Of a stretch of DNA of 64,000 bases, positions 1 through 9,213 are shown piece after piece (position 1 is the first letter of the stretch; each line of letters begins with the position of its first letter). The stretch comes from an uncultured Eubacteriales bacterium (GTDB lineage: Bacteria > Bacillota > Clostridia > Oscillospirales > Oscillospiraceae): NCBI GenBank assembly GCA_900319935.1, contig ONQJ01000014.1, forward strand, positions 1 through 64,000. Direction: 5' to 3'. The translations under genes were made by a program, and so were the position numbers. The notes beneath the pieces are model-generated. The model saw only the letters and a list, made by a program, of their open reading frames with translations. It was not told where the DNA came from and did no database searches.

Positions 1-1334
1 AGCGTCGAGACGCGCTTGAACACGTCCTCGCCGCGGAAGCCGAAGGCCGCGAGACGGTCGCGCGCCTCCTGCGGCTGGGCGCGGCATTCCCAGAGCATCG
101 TGTCGTACATCGTGCGGCTCTCGTCGGAAAAGCGCACGATCTGCGGCAGGTAGGCCGTGCGGATCGCGGGGCCGCGGTATATGTAGCCGGCGTCGGGAAT
201 CTCCTCGCCCATGAGGAGTTTGAGAAAGCTCGTCTTGCCCGCGCCGTTGTCGCCGATGAGGGCGATGCGCTCGCCGCCCGTGACCTCCAGGGAAACGCCC
301 GAGAAGAGCACGCGCCCGGAATAGCCTTTTTCCAGACCGTCCGCGACGATGACCTCGTCGCCGTTGAAGTCCCGCTCGCGGAACTTGACCGTGAGTTTGC
401 GCGCCTCGGTCGGCTTCTCGCTCTGCGAGAGGCGTTCGATGCGCTTTTCCATCGAAAAGGCGCGCTTGTGCAGCTTGTCGTTGCCCATGAAGGCCCAGAG
501 GTGCAGCTTTTCCGCCGCGCGCTGCAGCTGCTCGATCTTGGCCCGGTCCTTTTCATACTGCCTGAGCTTTTCCTCAAAGCGGCGCTGCCGCTCGAGAACG
601 AAAAAGCTGTAATTGCCGCTGTAAAACTCGGCCCGGCCGTCCACGATCTCGATGCAGCGCTGCGCGACGACGTCGAGAAAATAGCGGTCGTGGCTGATCG
701 CAAGCACCGTGCCCTTGAAGTGCAGGATATAATCCTCCAGCCATTCGGTGGCGTGCAGGTCAAGGTGGTTGGTCGGCTCGTCGAGCAGCAGGACATCCGT
801 ATCCTCCAGGATCAGCCGCGCGAGATTCACGCGCGTGCGCTCGCCGCCCGAGAGCGTGTCGAAGGCCTGCTCCCGCATGGCGGGCGTGATGTCGAGACCG
901 CTCGCGACGCGGCTGCGCTCGGCGTCCATCTCCCAGCCGCCGAGACGGCGGAATTCCTCCGAGAGCGCGTCGTACTCCCGCAGCAGGGCGGGGGAGGCGT
1001 CGTGCTCCATCTGCCCGGAGAGCTTGTCGAGCCGCGCGGAGATCTCATACAGGCGGCGCTGCGCGTCGCGCAGCACGTCCTCGGTCGTCCAGCCGTCGGG
1101 GAAGACGGGGATCTGGGAGATCAGCCCGATCCGTTTGCCCGGCGCGACGGAGGCCTCGCCCTCGTCGGGGCGTTCGAGACCGCAGAGGATGCGGAAGAGC
1201 GTCGTCTTGCCGCAGCCGTTGGGCCCGAGAATACCGATATGCTCGCCGGTGTTGACCGTGAAGGAGAGCCCGTCGAGTATTTTTTTGCCTACCTCGAAGG
1301 ATTTTTCGAGGTTTTGTACGTTGATGTCTATCAT
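1..1334 (-). CDS. ABC-F family ATP-binding protein (C-terminal end cut by window edge)
   Basis: About 444 residues are visible, from ATG at 1334 down to the window edge. Two nucleotide-binding domains are seen: first Walker A GPNGCGKTT near residue 36, signature LSGGERTRV, Walker B LLLDEPTNHLD; then a linker rich in charged residues and a second Walker A GDNGAGKTS. No membrane segments are present, so this is a soluble ABC-F (EttA/Uup/Vga-type) ATPase rather than a transporter. ABC-F proteins act on the ribosome, as translation factors or in antibiotic protection; which applies here cannot be told. It ends the minus-strand group that begins with the cell-wall genes; only 4 bases separate it from the upstream transpeptidase gene, implying co-transcription. 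Confidence 0.9.
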   Translation of the reverse strand, partial: MIDINVQNLEKSFEVGKKILDGLSFTVNTGEHIGILGPNGCGKTTLFRILCGLERPDEGEASVAPGKRIGLISQIPVFPDGWTTEDVLRDAQRRLYEISARLDKLSGQMEHDASPALLREYDALSEEFRRLGGWEMDAERSRVASGLDITPAMREQAFDTLSGGERTRVNLARLILEDTDVLLLDEPTNHLDLHATEWLEDYILHFKGTVLAISHDRYFLDVVAQRCIEIVDGRAEFYSGNYSFFVLERQRRFEEKLRQYEKDRAKIEQLQRAAEKLHLWAFMGNDKLHKRAFSMEKRIERLSQSEKPTEARKLTVKFRERDFNGDEVIVADGLEKGYSGRVLFSGVSLEVTGGERIALIGDNGAGKTSFLKLLMGEEIPDAGYIYRGPAIRTAYLPQIVRFSDESRTMYDTMLWECRAQPQEARDRLAAFGFRGEDVFKRVST

Positions 1335-1338
1335 GGCG

Positions 1339-2646
1339 TTATCCCTCTGCCGCGATCGCCGCGTGCAGGATCCGGTTGGCCGCGGGCGCGGCGGCGACAA
1401 GCCCGCTGCCGGCGCGCTCGATCACGACCACAAAGGCGTAGGGGTGAGCGGGGTCGTCCAGAAAGCCGGTGAACCAGGCGTGGGAGCTCCCGTCGCCGAG
1501 CTCGGCCGTGCCGGTCTTGGCCCCGGCGTAATACAGCCCGGGGAAGTAGATATCGGGCATATAGCGCGTCTGAAAGTTGTAGATCATCATTTCCCTGAGC
1601 TTCGCCGCCGTCGAGGCCTTGATAAGGCGCGTCTCGGTCACGGGCTCGTCCGTCAGGATCAGCCGCGGCTCGGCGAGCAGGCCGCCGTTGGCGATGGCCG
1701 CGACATAGCGCAGCATCGCGTAGGGACACACGAGATCCGTGGACTGGCCGATGCCGGACCAGGCCAGCTCGGGATCGCCGGCATACTCCGTGCGGTACTG
1801 CCCCGCGACGGAGTAAAGACCGTCGAGCTCAAGGCGGTCGAGGAAGCCGTAGGCTTTGACGTGGTTATATAGGCTGTTGTAGCCCGCCGCCACGGCGATC
1901 TGCGCGAAGGCGCTGTTGCAGGAGTTCGCGAGCGCCTCCTCGACGCTCTGCTCGCCGTGCACGCCCGTGCAGTGGATGTCCACCGTGCCGATCGTATATT
2001 CGCCCTCGCAGAGGAAGGTCCTGTCGAAAAGGTCGGGCACGTCCTCGATCGCGGCGGCCGCCGTGACCAGCTTGAAGACCGAGCCGGGCGGAAAGCTCGC
2101 CGAGAGGCAGCGGTTGATGAAGGCGGTGTCGGCCACCGGGGCATCGCCGTTGATCGGATCGACCGAGGGAAGGCTGACCATCGCCAGGACCTCGCCCGTT
2201 TTGTAATTCATCAGCATGGCCGCCCCGCGGCGGTCGTAGCCGATCGCGTTCCAGGCCGCGCGGCAGATCGAGGCGTCGATCGTGAGCGTCAGGCTCTTGG
2301 GTTCTTTTTTCGTCGTGCCCTCGAGCAGGCTGTACTCCTGCATCCTGTCCCAGTAGGCGCTCAGCGCGCCCGTGCCGCTGCGGTCCCAGTAATCGCCGGT
2401 CACGTGATAGCAGGCCACGCGCGTTTCCGCGTCGGGGGAGAAGGCGAATCTCGTCGCGTCGAAGGAGGCCAGCAGCACGCCCTTGCGGTCGCGCAGCTCG
2501 CCGCCCGCGCCGGAGTTGGCCGAGGCGAAATACATCGCCCAGTCGCCGCCCTCGTCGGCGTAGCGCAGGGCGAATACCGTCATGCCGAAGATGAGCGCCA
2601 GCGCGAGCAGCAGCACAGAAAAGGCGCGTCGGGTGATCCTTTTCAT
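1339..2646 (-). CDS. Penicillin-binding transpeptidase (short FtsI/PbpA-like)
   Basis: This 435-residue protein cross-links peptidoglycan on the outer face of the membrane. An N-terminal membrane anchor (about residues 8-27) is followed by a short linker region and the transpeptidase domain with all three active-site motifs: S-x-x-K as SVFK in the segment FPPGSVFKLV, S-x-N as SCN, and K-T-G as KTGTAELGD. It is shorter than class B PBPs of about 600 residues, resembling actinobacterial PbpA and the clostridial PBPs paired with RodA. Its start codon overlaps the stop of the RodA/FtsW gene (ATGA), so the two are translationally coupled and probably form a SEDS-PBP polymerase/transpeptidase pair. 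Confidence 0.9.
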   Translation of the reverse strand: MKRITRRAFSVLLLALALIFGMTVFALRYADEGGDWAMYFASANSGAGGELRDRKGVLLASFDATRFAFSPDAETRVACYHVTGDYWDRSGTGALSAYWDRMQEYSLLEGTTKKEPKSLTLTIDASICRAAWNAIGYDRRGAAMLMNYKTGEVLAMVSLPSVDPINGDAPVADTAFINRCLSASFPPGSVFKLVTAAAAIEDVPDLFDRTFLCEGEYTIGTVDIHCTGVHGEQSVEEALANSCNSAFAQIAVAAGYNSLYNHVKAYGFLDRLELDGLYSVAGQYRTEYAGDPELAWSGIGQSTDLVCPYAMLRYVAAIANGGLLAEPRLILTDEPVTETRLIKASTAAKLREMMIYNFQTRYMPDIYFPGLYYAGAKTGTAELGDGSSHAWFTGFLDDPAHPYAFVVVIERAGSGLVAAAPAANRILHAAIAAEG

Positions 2647-4379
2647 GTCCCGCGCCCCCCTTTCTTCCGGGGCCGCGGCTCCTCCGCCGCCCTGCGGCTG
2701 CGGAAGAGCTGCGCGGCGGGACGCACGACGAAGCTGCCGCCGCGCCGCGTGTCGGCCCCCTTGATGAAGGCCATCATCATCCAGCACGCCAGCAGCGAGC
2801 TGCCGCCGCGCGAGACGAAGGGAAAGGTCACGCCCGTGAAGGGCAGCAGATCGAGCGAGCCGAAAACATTGAGCGCCGTCTGCGTCATCAGTATCGTCAC
2901 GGCCGCGCAGGCCGCGATGGAGTAATAGGCCGAGCGCGCGCGCCGCGCGGTGCGCACGGCGAAGAAGCTCAAAATCAGGACGGCCAGCACAGCGCAGAAG
3001 GCGATGATAACGCCCTCCTCCTCACAAAGGACGGCGAAGACCATGTCGGTGTCGGCCGCGACGATGTCCGTCAGCCAGCCGCCGCCCGCGCCCTTGCCGA
3101 AGAGTCCGCCGGCCGCGGCCGCGCCGAGCGCGCGGGTCTGCTGATAGCCGGCGCCGTAAACGTCCTCCCACACATGGCCCCAGACGGCGAAGCGCCGCGC
3201 GATGTAGGGCTTGACGCTAACGGCGAGAAAGCCCGCCATCGCCGCGCCCGAGACGGCGAGGAACACCGTCGCGACCGAGCCGGAGCGGAGAAAGGAGATC
3301 ACGAGAAAGCAGATGAAAAACACCAGCGCCGTGCCGAAGTCGCCGATGAGCGCGAGCGCTCCGACGCACACGGCGGAAAAGACGATGAAGACGAAAAGGT
3401 TGCCCCGCCGGTAGAGCTTTTCGAGCGTCGCCGCGCCGACGTAGAGATAGAGCACCTTGACGAACTCCGAGGGCTGGAAGGAAAAGCCGCCGACGGAGAG
3501 CCAGCTCTTCGCGCCGTTGAGCGAGTCGCTCGTGAAAATGTTCAGCGCCAGCAGCGCCAGGGCGAGGATCGCCGCGAAGGGGCGCAGCGCCTCGCTGCGG
3601 CGCAGGTCGCGCAGCCACAGGCCCAGCAGCAGGAACAGCACGAAGGCCGCGAGGATCAGCACGGTCTGCTTGAACATATCCTGCGGCGCGGCCGAGGCTG
3701 TCACCGACACGCCCAGCCCCGTGAGATAAAAGGCGATGGTCTCCACCTCGAAGCCGCTGCGGCCGATGAGGCGCATCGCCCAGTAGCAGGCCCACTCGAG
3801 CAGGATCAGCACCGCAAAGCCGAGGGCGACCTGCACGGGCTTTTCGTCGGGCGAGGTGAGCAGATGCTGAAGCAAAAGCAGCAGCTCGAAGACCGTCAGC
3901 TCGAAGAGCGTCAGCGCGGGGGAGACGCGCTTGCCCGCGGCGGTGCGCTTTTCCTCAAGCGCGCCGCTCTTTTCCGCGCCGAGATCCTGCAGGCGCAGGT
4001 TGACCGCGCCGATCTTCGCCGCCGTGCCCGCGGCGAGCTCCGCGCCCTCGGGGCCGACCGGACGGCCGTCCACCCACACGCCGCCGCGCGCGAACACGTC
4101 AAAGAGCATCCAGCGCCCGTCGTCGCGCCGTGTCAGCACGGCGTGCGTGCGTTCGACGCCCTCGCGGTCGATGCGGATGTCGGCCGAGCGTGCGCGCCCG
4201 ATCAGGTTTTCCCAATGCGTCACGTCAACGGCGTCGCGCCCGAAGCGGGCCGTGGCCCAGGTCTCGGACTCATAGCCGGAGGAGAGCATCGAGCGGATGC
4301 AGCGCAGCATGATCAGCAGCGACAGCGGGATCAGCAGATATTTCGAGGCGGTGAGGATATCCGGAAGGGGCAGGTCCAT
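2643..4379 (-). CDS. FHA-domain RodA/FtsW (SEDS) peptidoglycan polymerase
   Basis: 578 residues. An N-terminal membrane segment (about 12-30) precedes a cytoplasmic FHA-like region (about 60-130, with IGRARSADIRI and THAVLTRR), then a SEDS polytopic domain from about 160 with conserved stretches SWLSVGGFSFQPSEF, GDFGTALVF and TFPFVSRGGSS. SEDS proteins polymerise lipid II into glycan strands; the FHA part suggests control by a phosphothreonine protein from a Ser/Thr kinase (inference). The start at 4379 has a strong GGAGG ribosome site and a good promoter upstream. First gene of the group with the transpeptidase and ABC-F genes. Confidence 0.88.
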   Translation of the reverse strand: MDLPLPDILTASKYLLIPLSLLIMLRCIRSMLSSGYESETWATARFGRDAVDVTHWENLIGRARSADIRIDREGVERTHAVLTRRDDGRWMLFDVFARGGVWVDGRPVGPEGAELAAGTAAKIGAVNLRLQDLGAEKSGALEEKRTAAGKRVSPALTLFELTVFELLLLLQHLLTSPDEKPVQVALGFAVLILLEWACYWAMRLIGRSGFEVETIAFYLTGLGVSVTASAAPQDMFKQTVLILAAFVLFLLLGLWLRDLRRSEALRPFAAILALALLALNIFTSDSLNGAKSWLSVGGFSFQPSEFVKVLYLYVGAATLEKLYRRGNLFVFIVFSAVCVGALALIGDFGTALVFFICFLVISFLRSGSVATVFLAVSGAAMAGFLAVSVKPYIARRFAVWGHVWEDVYGAGYQQTRALGAAAAGGLFGKGAGGGWLTDIVAADTDMVFAVLCEEEGVIIAFCAVLAVLILSFFAVRTARRARSAYYSIAACAAVTILMTQTALNVFGSLDLLPFTGVTFPFVSRGGSSLLACWMMMAFIKGADTRRGGSFVVRPAAQLFRSRRAAEEPRPRKKGGRGT

Positions 4380-4422
4380 ATGCGCTCTCCTCCTTTCGCA
4401 ATAAAGTCAAAATAACTTATTT

Positions 4423-4451
4423 AGTATACCACAAAAACGCCATGTTGACAA
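4423..4451 (-). promoter_or_regulatory. Sigma-A promoter for the RodA/PBP group
   Basis: On the minus strand TTGTCA (4446-4451), a 17-base spacer and TATACT (4423-4428), 44 bases upstream of the RodA start, followed by AAAGGAGGA. Confidence 0.75.
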
Positions 4452-4470
4452 CCGAAGGGCGGCGGACGAC

Positions 4471-4499
4471 AAAACAGGGCTGCGGCGCAGCCCTGTTTT
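4471..4499 (-). terminator. Rho-independent terminator after aroEK
   Basis: Perfect 13-base arms AAAACAGGGCTGC / GCAGCCCTGTTTT around a 3-base loop, just past the aroEK stop codon. The T-run lies inside the 3' arm. Confidence 0.75.
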
Positions 4500-4501
4500 G
4501 C

Positions 4502-5719
4502 TTACAGCTTATCCAAGATGGCGCGAACGGTTTCCTCCGGCGTTCCGTCGTTGGAAATACTGAAGTCCGCAAAACGTTCGTAGTATAGCCGTCGGCGTTC
4601 GTACAGCTCGCCCGGATCGGTCTGAAGCGAGATCGGCCTGCCCTCGCGCGGCAGTCTGTCGAGCCGTCTCAGCAGCCGGACGATCACGCCGTTTTGATGC
4701 AGCAGGGGATAGTTCTCCTCCCGCGTCACACAGCCGCCGCCCGTGGCGATCACCGCGCCGGAGAGCCTGCCGAGCTCGGCAAGCGCCGCAGTCTCGCGTT
4801 TTCGGAAGCCCGTCTCGCCCTCGCGGCGGAAGATCTCCGGGATCGAAAGGGCTGCCTCCCGCTCGACGAGCGCGTCCGATTCGCAGAATTCACGGCCGAG
4901 GGCCCCGGCGAGCAGCTTTCCCACCGTGCTCTTGCCGCAGCCGGGCATGCCGATCAGAACGATGTTCCGCATCTCACGGGACAGCTTTTCTTCGATGCGC
5001 GCGATCTCGCCGTCGGGGATATCCGTGCCGAGAAAGAGCTCCGCGCTGCGCTTGGCCTGCGCCGCGAGCATGCCCAGCCCGTTCGCGCAGGGGATGCCGA
5101 GGTCCTCGGCCTCCATCAGCAAAGCCGTGCGCGCGGGGTTGTAGATCAGGTCCGCGACGGCCTCGCAGCGGGTAAAGGGCGCGAGCGAGGCGGCCGCCCC
5201 GCCGTTGTGCGGGAACATGCCCGCGGGCGTGGCGTTGACGACGAAGGCCGCGTCGGCATGGCGGGCGAGGTTTCCATAGTTGTTCTCGCCGCTGCGGGAG
5301 ACCGTCACGATCTCCCCCGCGCCCTTTTCCGCGAGCACGGCGCGCACGGTGGCCGCCGCGCCGCCGCTGCCGAAGATCACGCACTTTTTGCCCGCGGGAT
5401 CGAAGCCGAGGCTTTGCAGCAGGTACGAAAAACCGTAAGCGTCCGTATTCTCGCCGCGGATCGCCCCGCCCGGGAGGCGCAGCAGCGTGTTCACGCTGCC
5501 GCAGCGCCGCGCGGTCCCGGAGAGCTCCGTGCAGTACGGCATCACGGCTTTTTTATAGGGGATCGTGACGTTCAGACCGTCCCAGCCGCCGCGGAGGATG
5601 AAATCCGCAAGCTCGCCGGGAGACTTTTCGTAAAGGCGGTAGTCGTAGTCAGCAAGCATCGCGTGGATGGCGGGGGAATAGCTGTGGCCCAGCTTTTCGC
5701 CCAGAAGACCGCAGTTCAT
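4502..5719 (-). CDS. aroE-aroK: Bifunctional shikimate dehydrogenase / shikimate kinase
   Basis: 405 residues carrying two consecutive steps of the chorismate pathway. Residues 1-250 are AroE: GEKLGHSYSPAIHA (shikimate binding), NVTIPYKK with the catalytic Lys, NTDAYGF with the catalytic Asp, and the NADP-binding loop FGSGGAAAT. From about 255 the shikimate kinase follows with Walker A GMPGCGKST, the ESD acidic pair, FRKRE (shikimate Arg), GGG and the lid segment REGRPIS. The start at 5719 overlaps the end of the preceding chorismate gene, so it is the last gene of the aro operon. Both halves look complete, unlike most of the operon upstream. Confidence 0.92.
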   Translation of the reverse strand: MNCGLLGEKLGHSYSPAIHAMLADYDYRLYEKSPGELADFILRGGWDGLNVTIPYKKAVMPYCTELSGTARRCGSVNTLLRLPGGAIRGENTDAYGFSYLLQSLGFDPAGKKCVIFGSGGAAATVRAVLAEKGAGEIVTVSRSGENNYGNLARHADAAFVVNATPAGMFPHNGGAAASLAPFTRCEAVADLIYNPARTALLMEAEDLGIPCANGLGMLAAQAKRSAELFLGTDIPDGEIARIEEKLSREMRNIVLIGMPGCGKSTVGKLLAGALGREFCESDALVEREAALSIPEIFRREGETGFRKRETAALAELGRLSGAVIATGGGCVTREENYPLLHQNGVIVRLLRRLDRLPREGRPISLQTDPGELYERRRLYYERFADFSISNDGTPEETVRAILDKL

Positions 5720-6926
5720 GCTTTTTCCTCCCCGCCGAGCAGTTTTTCCTGCCGCCACCGCGAAAGCGTCATCAGTTCCCGGAAAAGCGCGGCGTCATAG
5801 TCCGCCATCCCGGCGGCAGCGCGCGCGTCGACGGAAAGGAGCTTTTCCGCCTCGCGGATCGCGTCGAGGACGGGCAGGCCCTGAGCCTTTTTGAACACGG
5901 CGATCTTTTCAACGAGCGCGGCGAGATCTTCTCCCGCCGACTCCAAGGAGATCATCGCGTCGCAGAGTGCGATCGCGGCCGTGGCCTCCACGCAGGGCAG
6001 GGCGCGCGGGACGACGCAGGGATCGTGACGGCCGGAAACGGAGAGCGTGGTTTCCGTCATGGTCGAAAGGTCGACGCTTTTCTGCGTTTTCGCGATCGAG
6101 GGCGTGGGCTTGAAGGCCGCGCGGAAGACGAGCGGCATCCCGTCCGTCACGCCGCCGAGCAGCCCGCCGCAGTTGTTCGTCGCGGTCTCGACGCGGCCGT
6201 TTCTCAACACGAAGGCGTCGTTGTTCGGATCGCAAAGAGCAGCGCGGCGAGGCGGCCCTCCAGCCCTTCGAACAGCGGCCCGCCGAGCCCGGCGGGCAGG
6301 CCGAAAACAGCGCACTCGACCACGCCGCCGAGCGAATCGCCCTCTTCTTTCGCCGCGGCGATCGCGGCCTTCATTGCCTCGGCGCGATCTTCGCTGAGCG
6401 TGCCGAAGGCGCAGGGGCGCGAATCCTCGGAAAGCTCGCCCCCGTCGGCGATGCCGCCGAGCTCCGCGATACGGGACAGAACGGAAACGCCGCGGCGCTC
6501 GAGATACTGCAGACAGAGGCCGCCGGCGAGGCACAGCGCCGCGGTCATGCGGCCAGAATATGCTCCGCCGCCCGGGGCGATCGAGCCGGTCTTGACCCAT
6601 GCGGCGTAGTCCGCGTGGCCGGGACGGGGGATCGAGGAAAGCGGGCGATAATCGCCCGGCCGGGCGTCGGCGTTGGCGATCACGGCGGTGATGGGCGAGC
6701 CGTCGCTCATCCTGTCCGTCAGGCCGGAGCGGAAAAGAGGCTCGTCTTTTTCGGATCTGGGGCTGCTCCACGCGCTGCGCCCCGGGGCGCGGCGCGCAAG
6801 AAAGGACGCAAGCGCCTCCGCGTCGACCGCTTCGCCCGCGGGAAAGCCGCGCAGCGTCATGCCGAGCTCCGGCTCGTGGGAGCCGCCGAAGATCTCCAGA
6901 CGCAGATTTTCACCGATATAGTTCAT
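5716..6926 (-). pseudogene. aroC: Chorismate synthase with internal deletion/frameshift, reading through into a chorismate mutase-like tail
   Basis: Chorismate synthase converts EPSP to chorismate using reduced FMN. From ATG at 6926 the frame is good through GLEGRLAALLFAI, then at about 6227-6233 it shifts; a second frame resumes with NNDAFVLRNGRVETATNNCGG and GRHDPCVVPRALP. Around 20 residues normally lying between these blocks (the G-x-x-FG-x-G region) are missing, and the bases GCGATCC at the junction fit both sides, as in a deletion between short repeats. The second frame runs without a stop past the usual AroC end into VEKIAVFKKAQGLPVLDA, typical of AroQ chorismate mutase, but the first AroQ helix (with its conserved Arg) is absent. 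As written, neither enzyme could be made whole. Confidence 0.8.
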
Positions 6927-8234
6927 CAGATACCTCCGAGGGAGCGACAGTCCTCCCAAAACCGAGGATAGGATTTGCCGACGCATTCCGCGCCGCGCAG
7001 CGTCATGCCGCTTTCACAGCCGCAGGCCGCGACGGCGGCGGCCATCGCGACGCGGTGATCGGAAAAACTGACGGTCTCGCCGCCGGGGAGAGAGCTCTTC
7101 CCGCGGAGGACCAGCGCGTCGGGCAGTTCGGTCACGTCCGCGCCGAGAGAGGCGAGCATGGCCGCGGTCGTGTGCAGGCGGTCGCTCTCCTTGAAGCGCA
7201 GACGCGCGGCGTTCACGATGCGCGTTTCGCCCTCGGCAAGCGCGCCAAGTGCGGCGGCGACGGGCGCGAGGTCGGGCGTCTGCGAGGCGTCGAAGCGGAG
7301 GCCGCGCAGCTCTTTTTTGCAGACGCGGACGCACCCGCCCTCGACGGAGACTTCCGCGCCGAAGGCGCGCAGGAGCTCGCAGACCGCGCGGTCGCCCTGC
7401 GCGGAGGCGGGGTCGAGTCCGGAGACGGCGACGCCTTTTTCGGACAGCGCGCCCATCGCGAGGAATACCGCGGCGGCAGACCAGTCGCCCTCGACGGCGA
7501 GCGTCGGGGGAAGCGCAGGACGCTGCCGCGGCGGCAGACCAGTCGCCCTCGACGGCGAGCGTCGGGGGAAGCGCAGGACGCTGCGCGCCGGGGATCGCAT
7601 AGCGCGCGCCGTCTTTTTCGATACGGACCGAGGCCGCGGCCAGGACCTGCTCGGTCAGCGAAACATAGGGGGCGGATTCCAGCCTGCCCCTTATCGTGAG
7701 CGCGCTGTCCCCGTCCAGGAGGGGCAGCGCGAGCAGCAGCGCGGAAATGAACTGAGAGGAAACGTCGCCCGGCAGCGTCCAGTCCCCGCCGCGCAGACGG
7801 CCGGAGCAGCGCAGGGCGGAGCCGGCTTCTTCGATCGTCATGCCGTGGCGGCGGAGCTCCCCGGCAAGGGGCTCGATCGGACGCTCGGGAAGGCGGCCGC
7901 GGCGCTCGAAAAGGGCCTGCGCGCCGAGCGCGCCGACGAGGGGCAGCAGGAAGCGCAGCGCCGCGCCGCTCTCGCCGCAGGGGAGGACGAGCTCATGGGC
8001 GGGGACGGCGCGGATCGGCTCGATGCGTACGCGCCCGTCGGAAACGTCGACCGACGCGCCGAGCGCGGCAAGACACGCGAGCATGGCCCCGAGATCCTCC
8101 GAAAGAGGACCGCAGGCTATCTCGCAGGGCTCCGCGCCGAGGGCGGCGCAGTAAAACAGGCGCTGCGCCGCGGATTTGGAGGCGGGAGCGCGCACCGCGC
8201 CGCGCCGTTCCCCGCCGGGGAGAAAGACCGTCAT
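6926..8234 (-). pseudogene. aroA: EPSP synthase (3-phosphoshikimate 1-carboxyvinyltransferase), frame broken by a 58-bp tandem duplication
   Basis: EPSP synthase joins shikimate-3-phosphate to PEP. The N-terminal part (from ATG 8234; APASKSAAQR, GESGAALRFLLP, SSQFISALLLALP) and the C-terminal part (RLRFKESDRLHT, SFSDHRVAMA) are both well conserved but lie in different frames. The change happens exactly where a 58-base unit is repeated (7468-7583), encoding the segment RPALPPTLAVEGDWSAAA twice. 58 is not a multiple of three; deleting one unit restores a continuous 416-residue protein. The stop at 6926-6928 overlaps the aroC start and the start overlaps the aroB end. Confidence 0.88.
7468..7583. 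repeat. Perfect 58-bp direct tandem duplication inside aroA
   Basis: Copies 7468-7525 and 7526-7583 are identical, and the match continues one base further. Each begins CCGCGGCGGCAGACC and ends GCAGGACGCTG. No other sequence lies between them. Confidence 0.97.
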
Positions 8235-9213
8235 GGCGCGCCTCCGTCCCGCAGCCAGGCTTCCAGCGCTTTTTGTCATGTAAGACGGCCTCGAGCAGCT
8301 TGTCCGCGGGATAAGGACAGTCCGTCGGAAGGCCGAGCGTCCGCAGCAGGGAAAGGAGCTGCTCCGCCGTTTCGCCGGAGCAGAGGCCGCGTTCGGCGGC
8401 GGCGCGCGCGATCATGGCCATGCCGATCGCGACGGCCTCGCCGTGGCTGAGACGGTACGCCGAGGCTCGTTCGATCGCGTGGCCGAAGCTGTGGCCGAGG
8501 TTGAGAAGCCGCCGCTCGCCGCGGTCGAATTCGTCGCGCTCGACGACGCGGCGTTTAAGCTCGACGCAGCGCGCGACGAGTTCTCCGCCGCGGGCGGGAT
8601 CGAAGCCGCCGCGCAGCGAATCGAAAAGCCCGCGGTCAAAGAGCACGCCCATTTTGACGAGCTCCGCCAGACCGCAGCGCATCTCGCGCGCGGGCAGCGT
8701 TTCGAACAGCTCCGGGTCGCAGAGCACGGCAATGGGCTGATAAATGAAGCCGACCTGGTTTTTCCCGCCGGGCAGGTCGAGAGCGTTCTTGCCGCCGACG
8801 GAGGCGTCCGCCGCCGCGAGCAGCGTCGTCGGGATCTGCGCGAGATCGCAGCCGCGCTGATAGCTCGCCGCCGCGAAGCCTGCGAGGTCCCCGGTCACGC
8901 CGCCGCCGAGGGAGACGATCAGGTCCTCGCGGCCGAAGCCGTTTTCAAACAAAAACGAGAGGATCCCGGCGCAGGTCTCGAGCGTCTTGTGCGCCTCGCC
9001 GTGGGGGATCGTCTTGACAAAAACGCGAAAACCCGCCCCCTCGAGCGCGCGCACGGCGCGTTCGGCGTAGAGCGGGTGTACGAGATCGCCGCAGATCAGC
9101 GCGGCGCTGCTCGCCTTCGTCAGGGGACGCAGCAGCTCCCCGGCCCGATCGAGCAGGCCGGGAGCGATCGTCACGTCATAGGAGCGGGAAGCGCGGACAC
9201 GGATCCTTGTCAT
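8231..9213 (-). pseudogene. aroB: 3-dehydroquinate synthase with a C-terminal deletion/frameshift
   Basis: AroB cyclises DAHP to 3-dehydroquinate with NAD and a divalent metal. From ATG 9213 the protein is typical: SLGGGVTGDLAGFAAAS, PTTLLAAADASVGGK, ELVKMGV, LLNLGHSFGHAIE (metal His) and HGEAVAIGM. After YPADKLLEAVLHDKK the expected C-terminal strand region (roughly 25 residues) is absent and the frame changes; the correct ending LEAWLRDGGAP followed by TGA is visible in another frame, overlapping the aroA start by ATGA. This indicates an out-of-frame deletion at about 8262-8274. If translated literally the frame runs on into aroA sequence. Confidence 0.85.

Noticed and set aside
468..1872. 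Long plus-strand open frames antisense to the ABC-F and transpeptidase genes
   Set aside because: High GC gives long open antisense frames; they lack recognisable motifs, ribosome sites and promoters, while the minus-strand proteins are clearly conserved.
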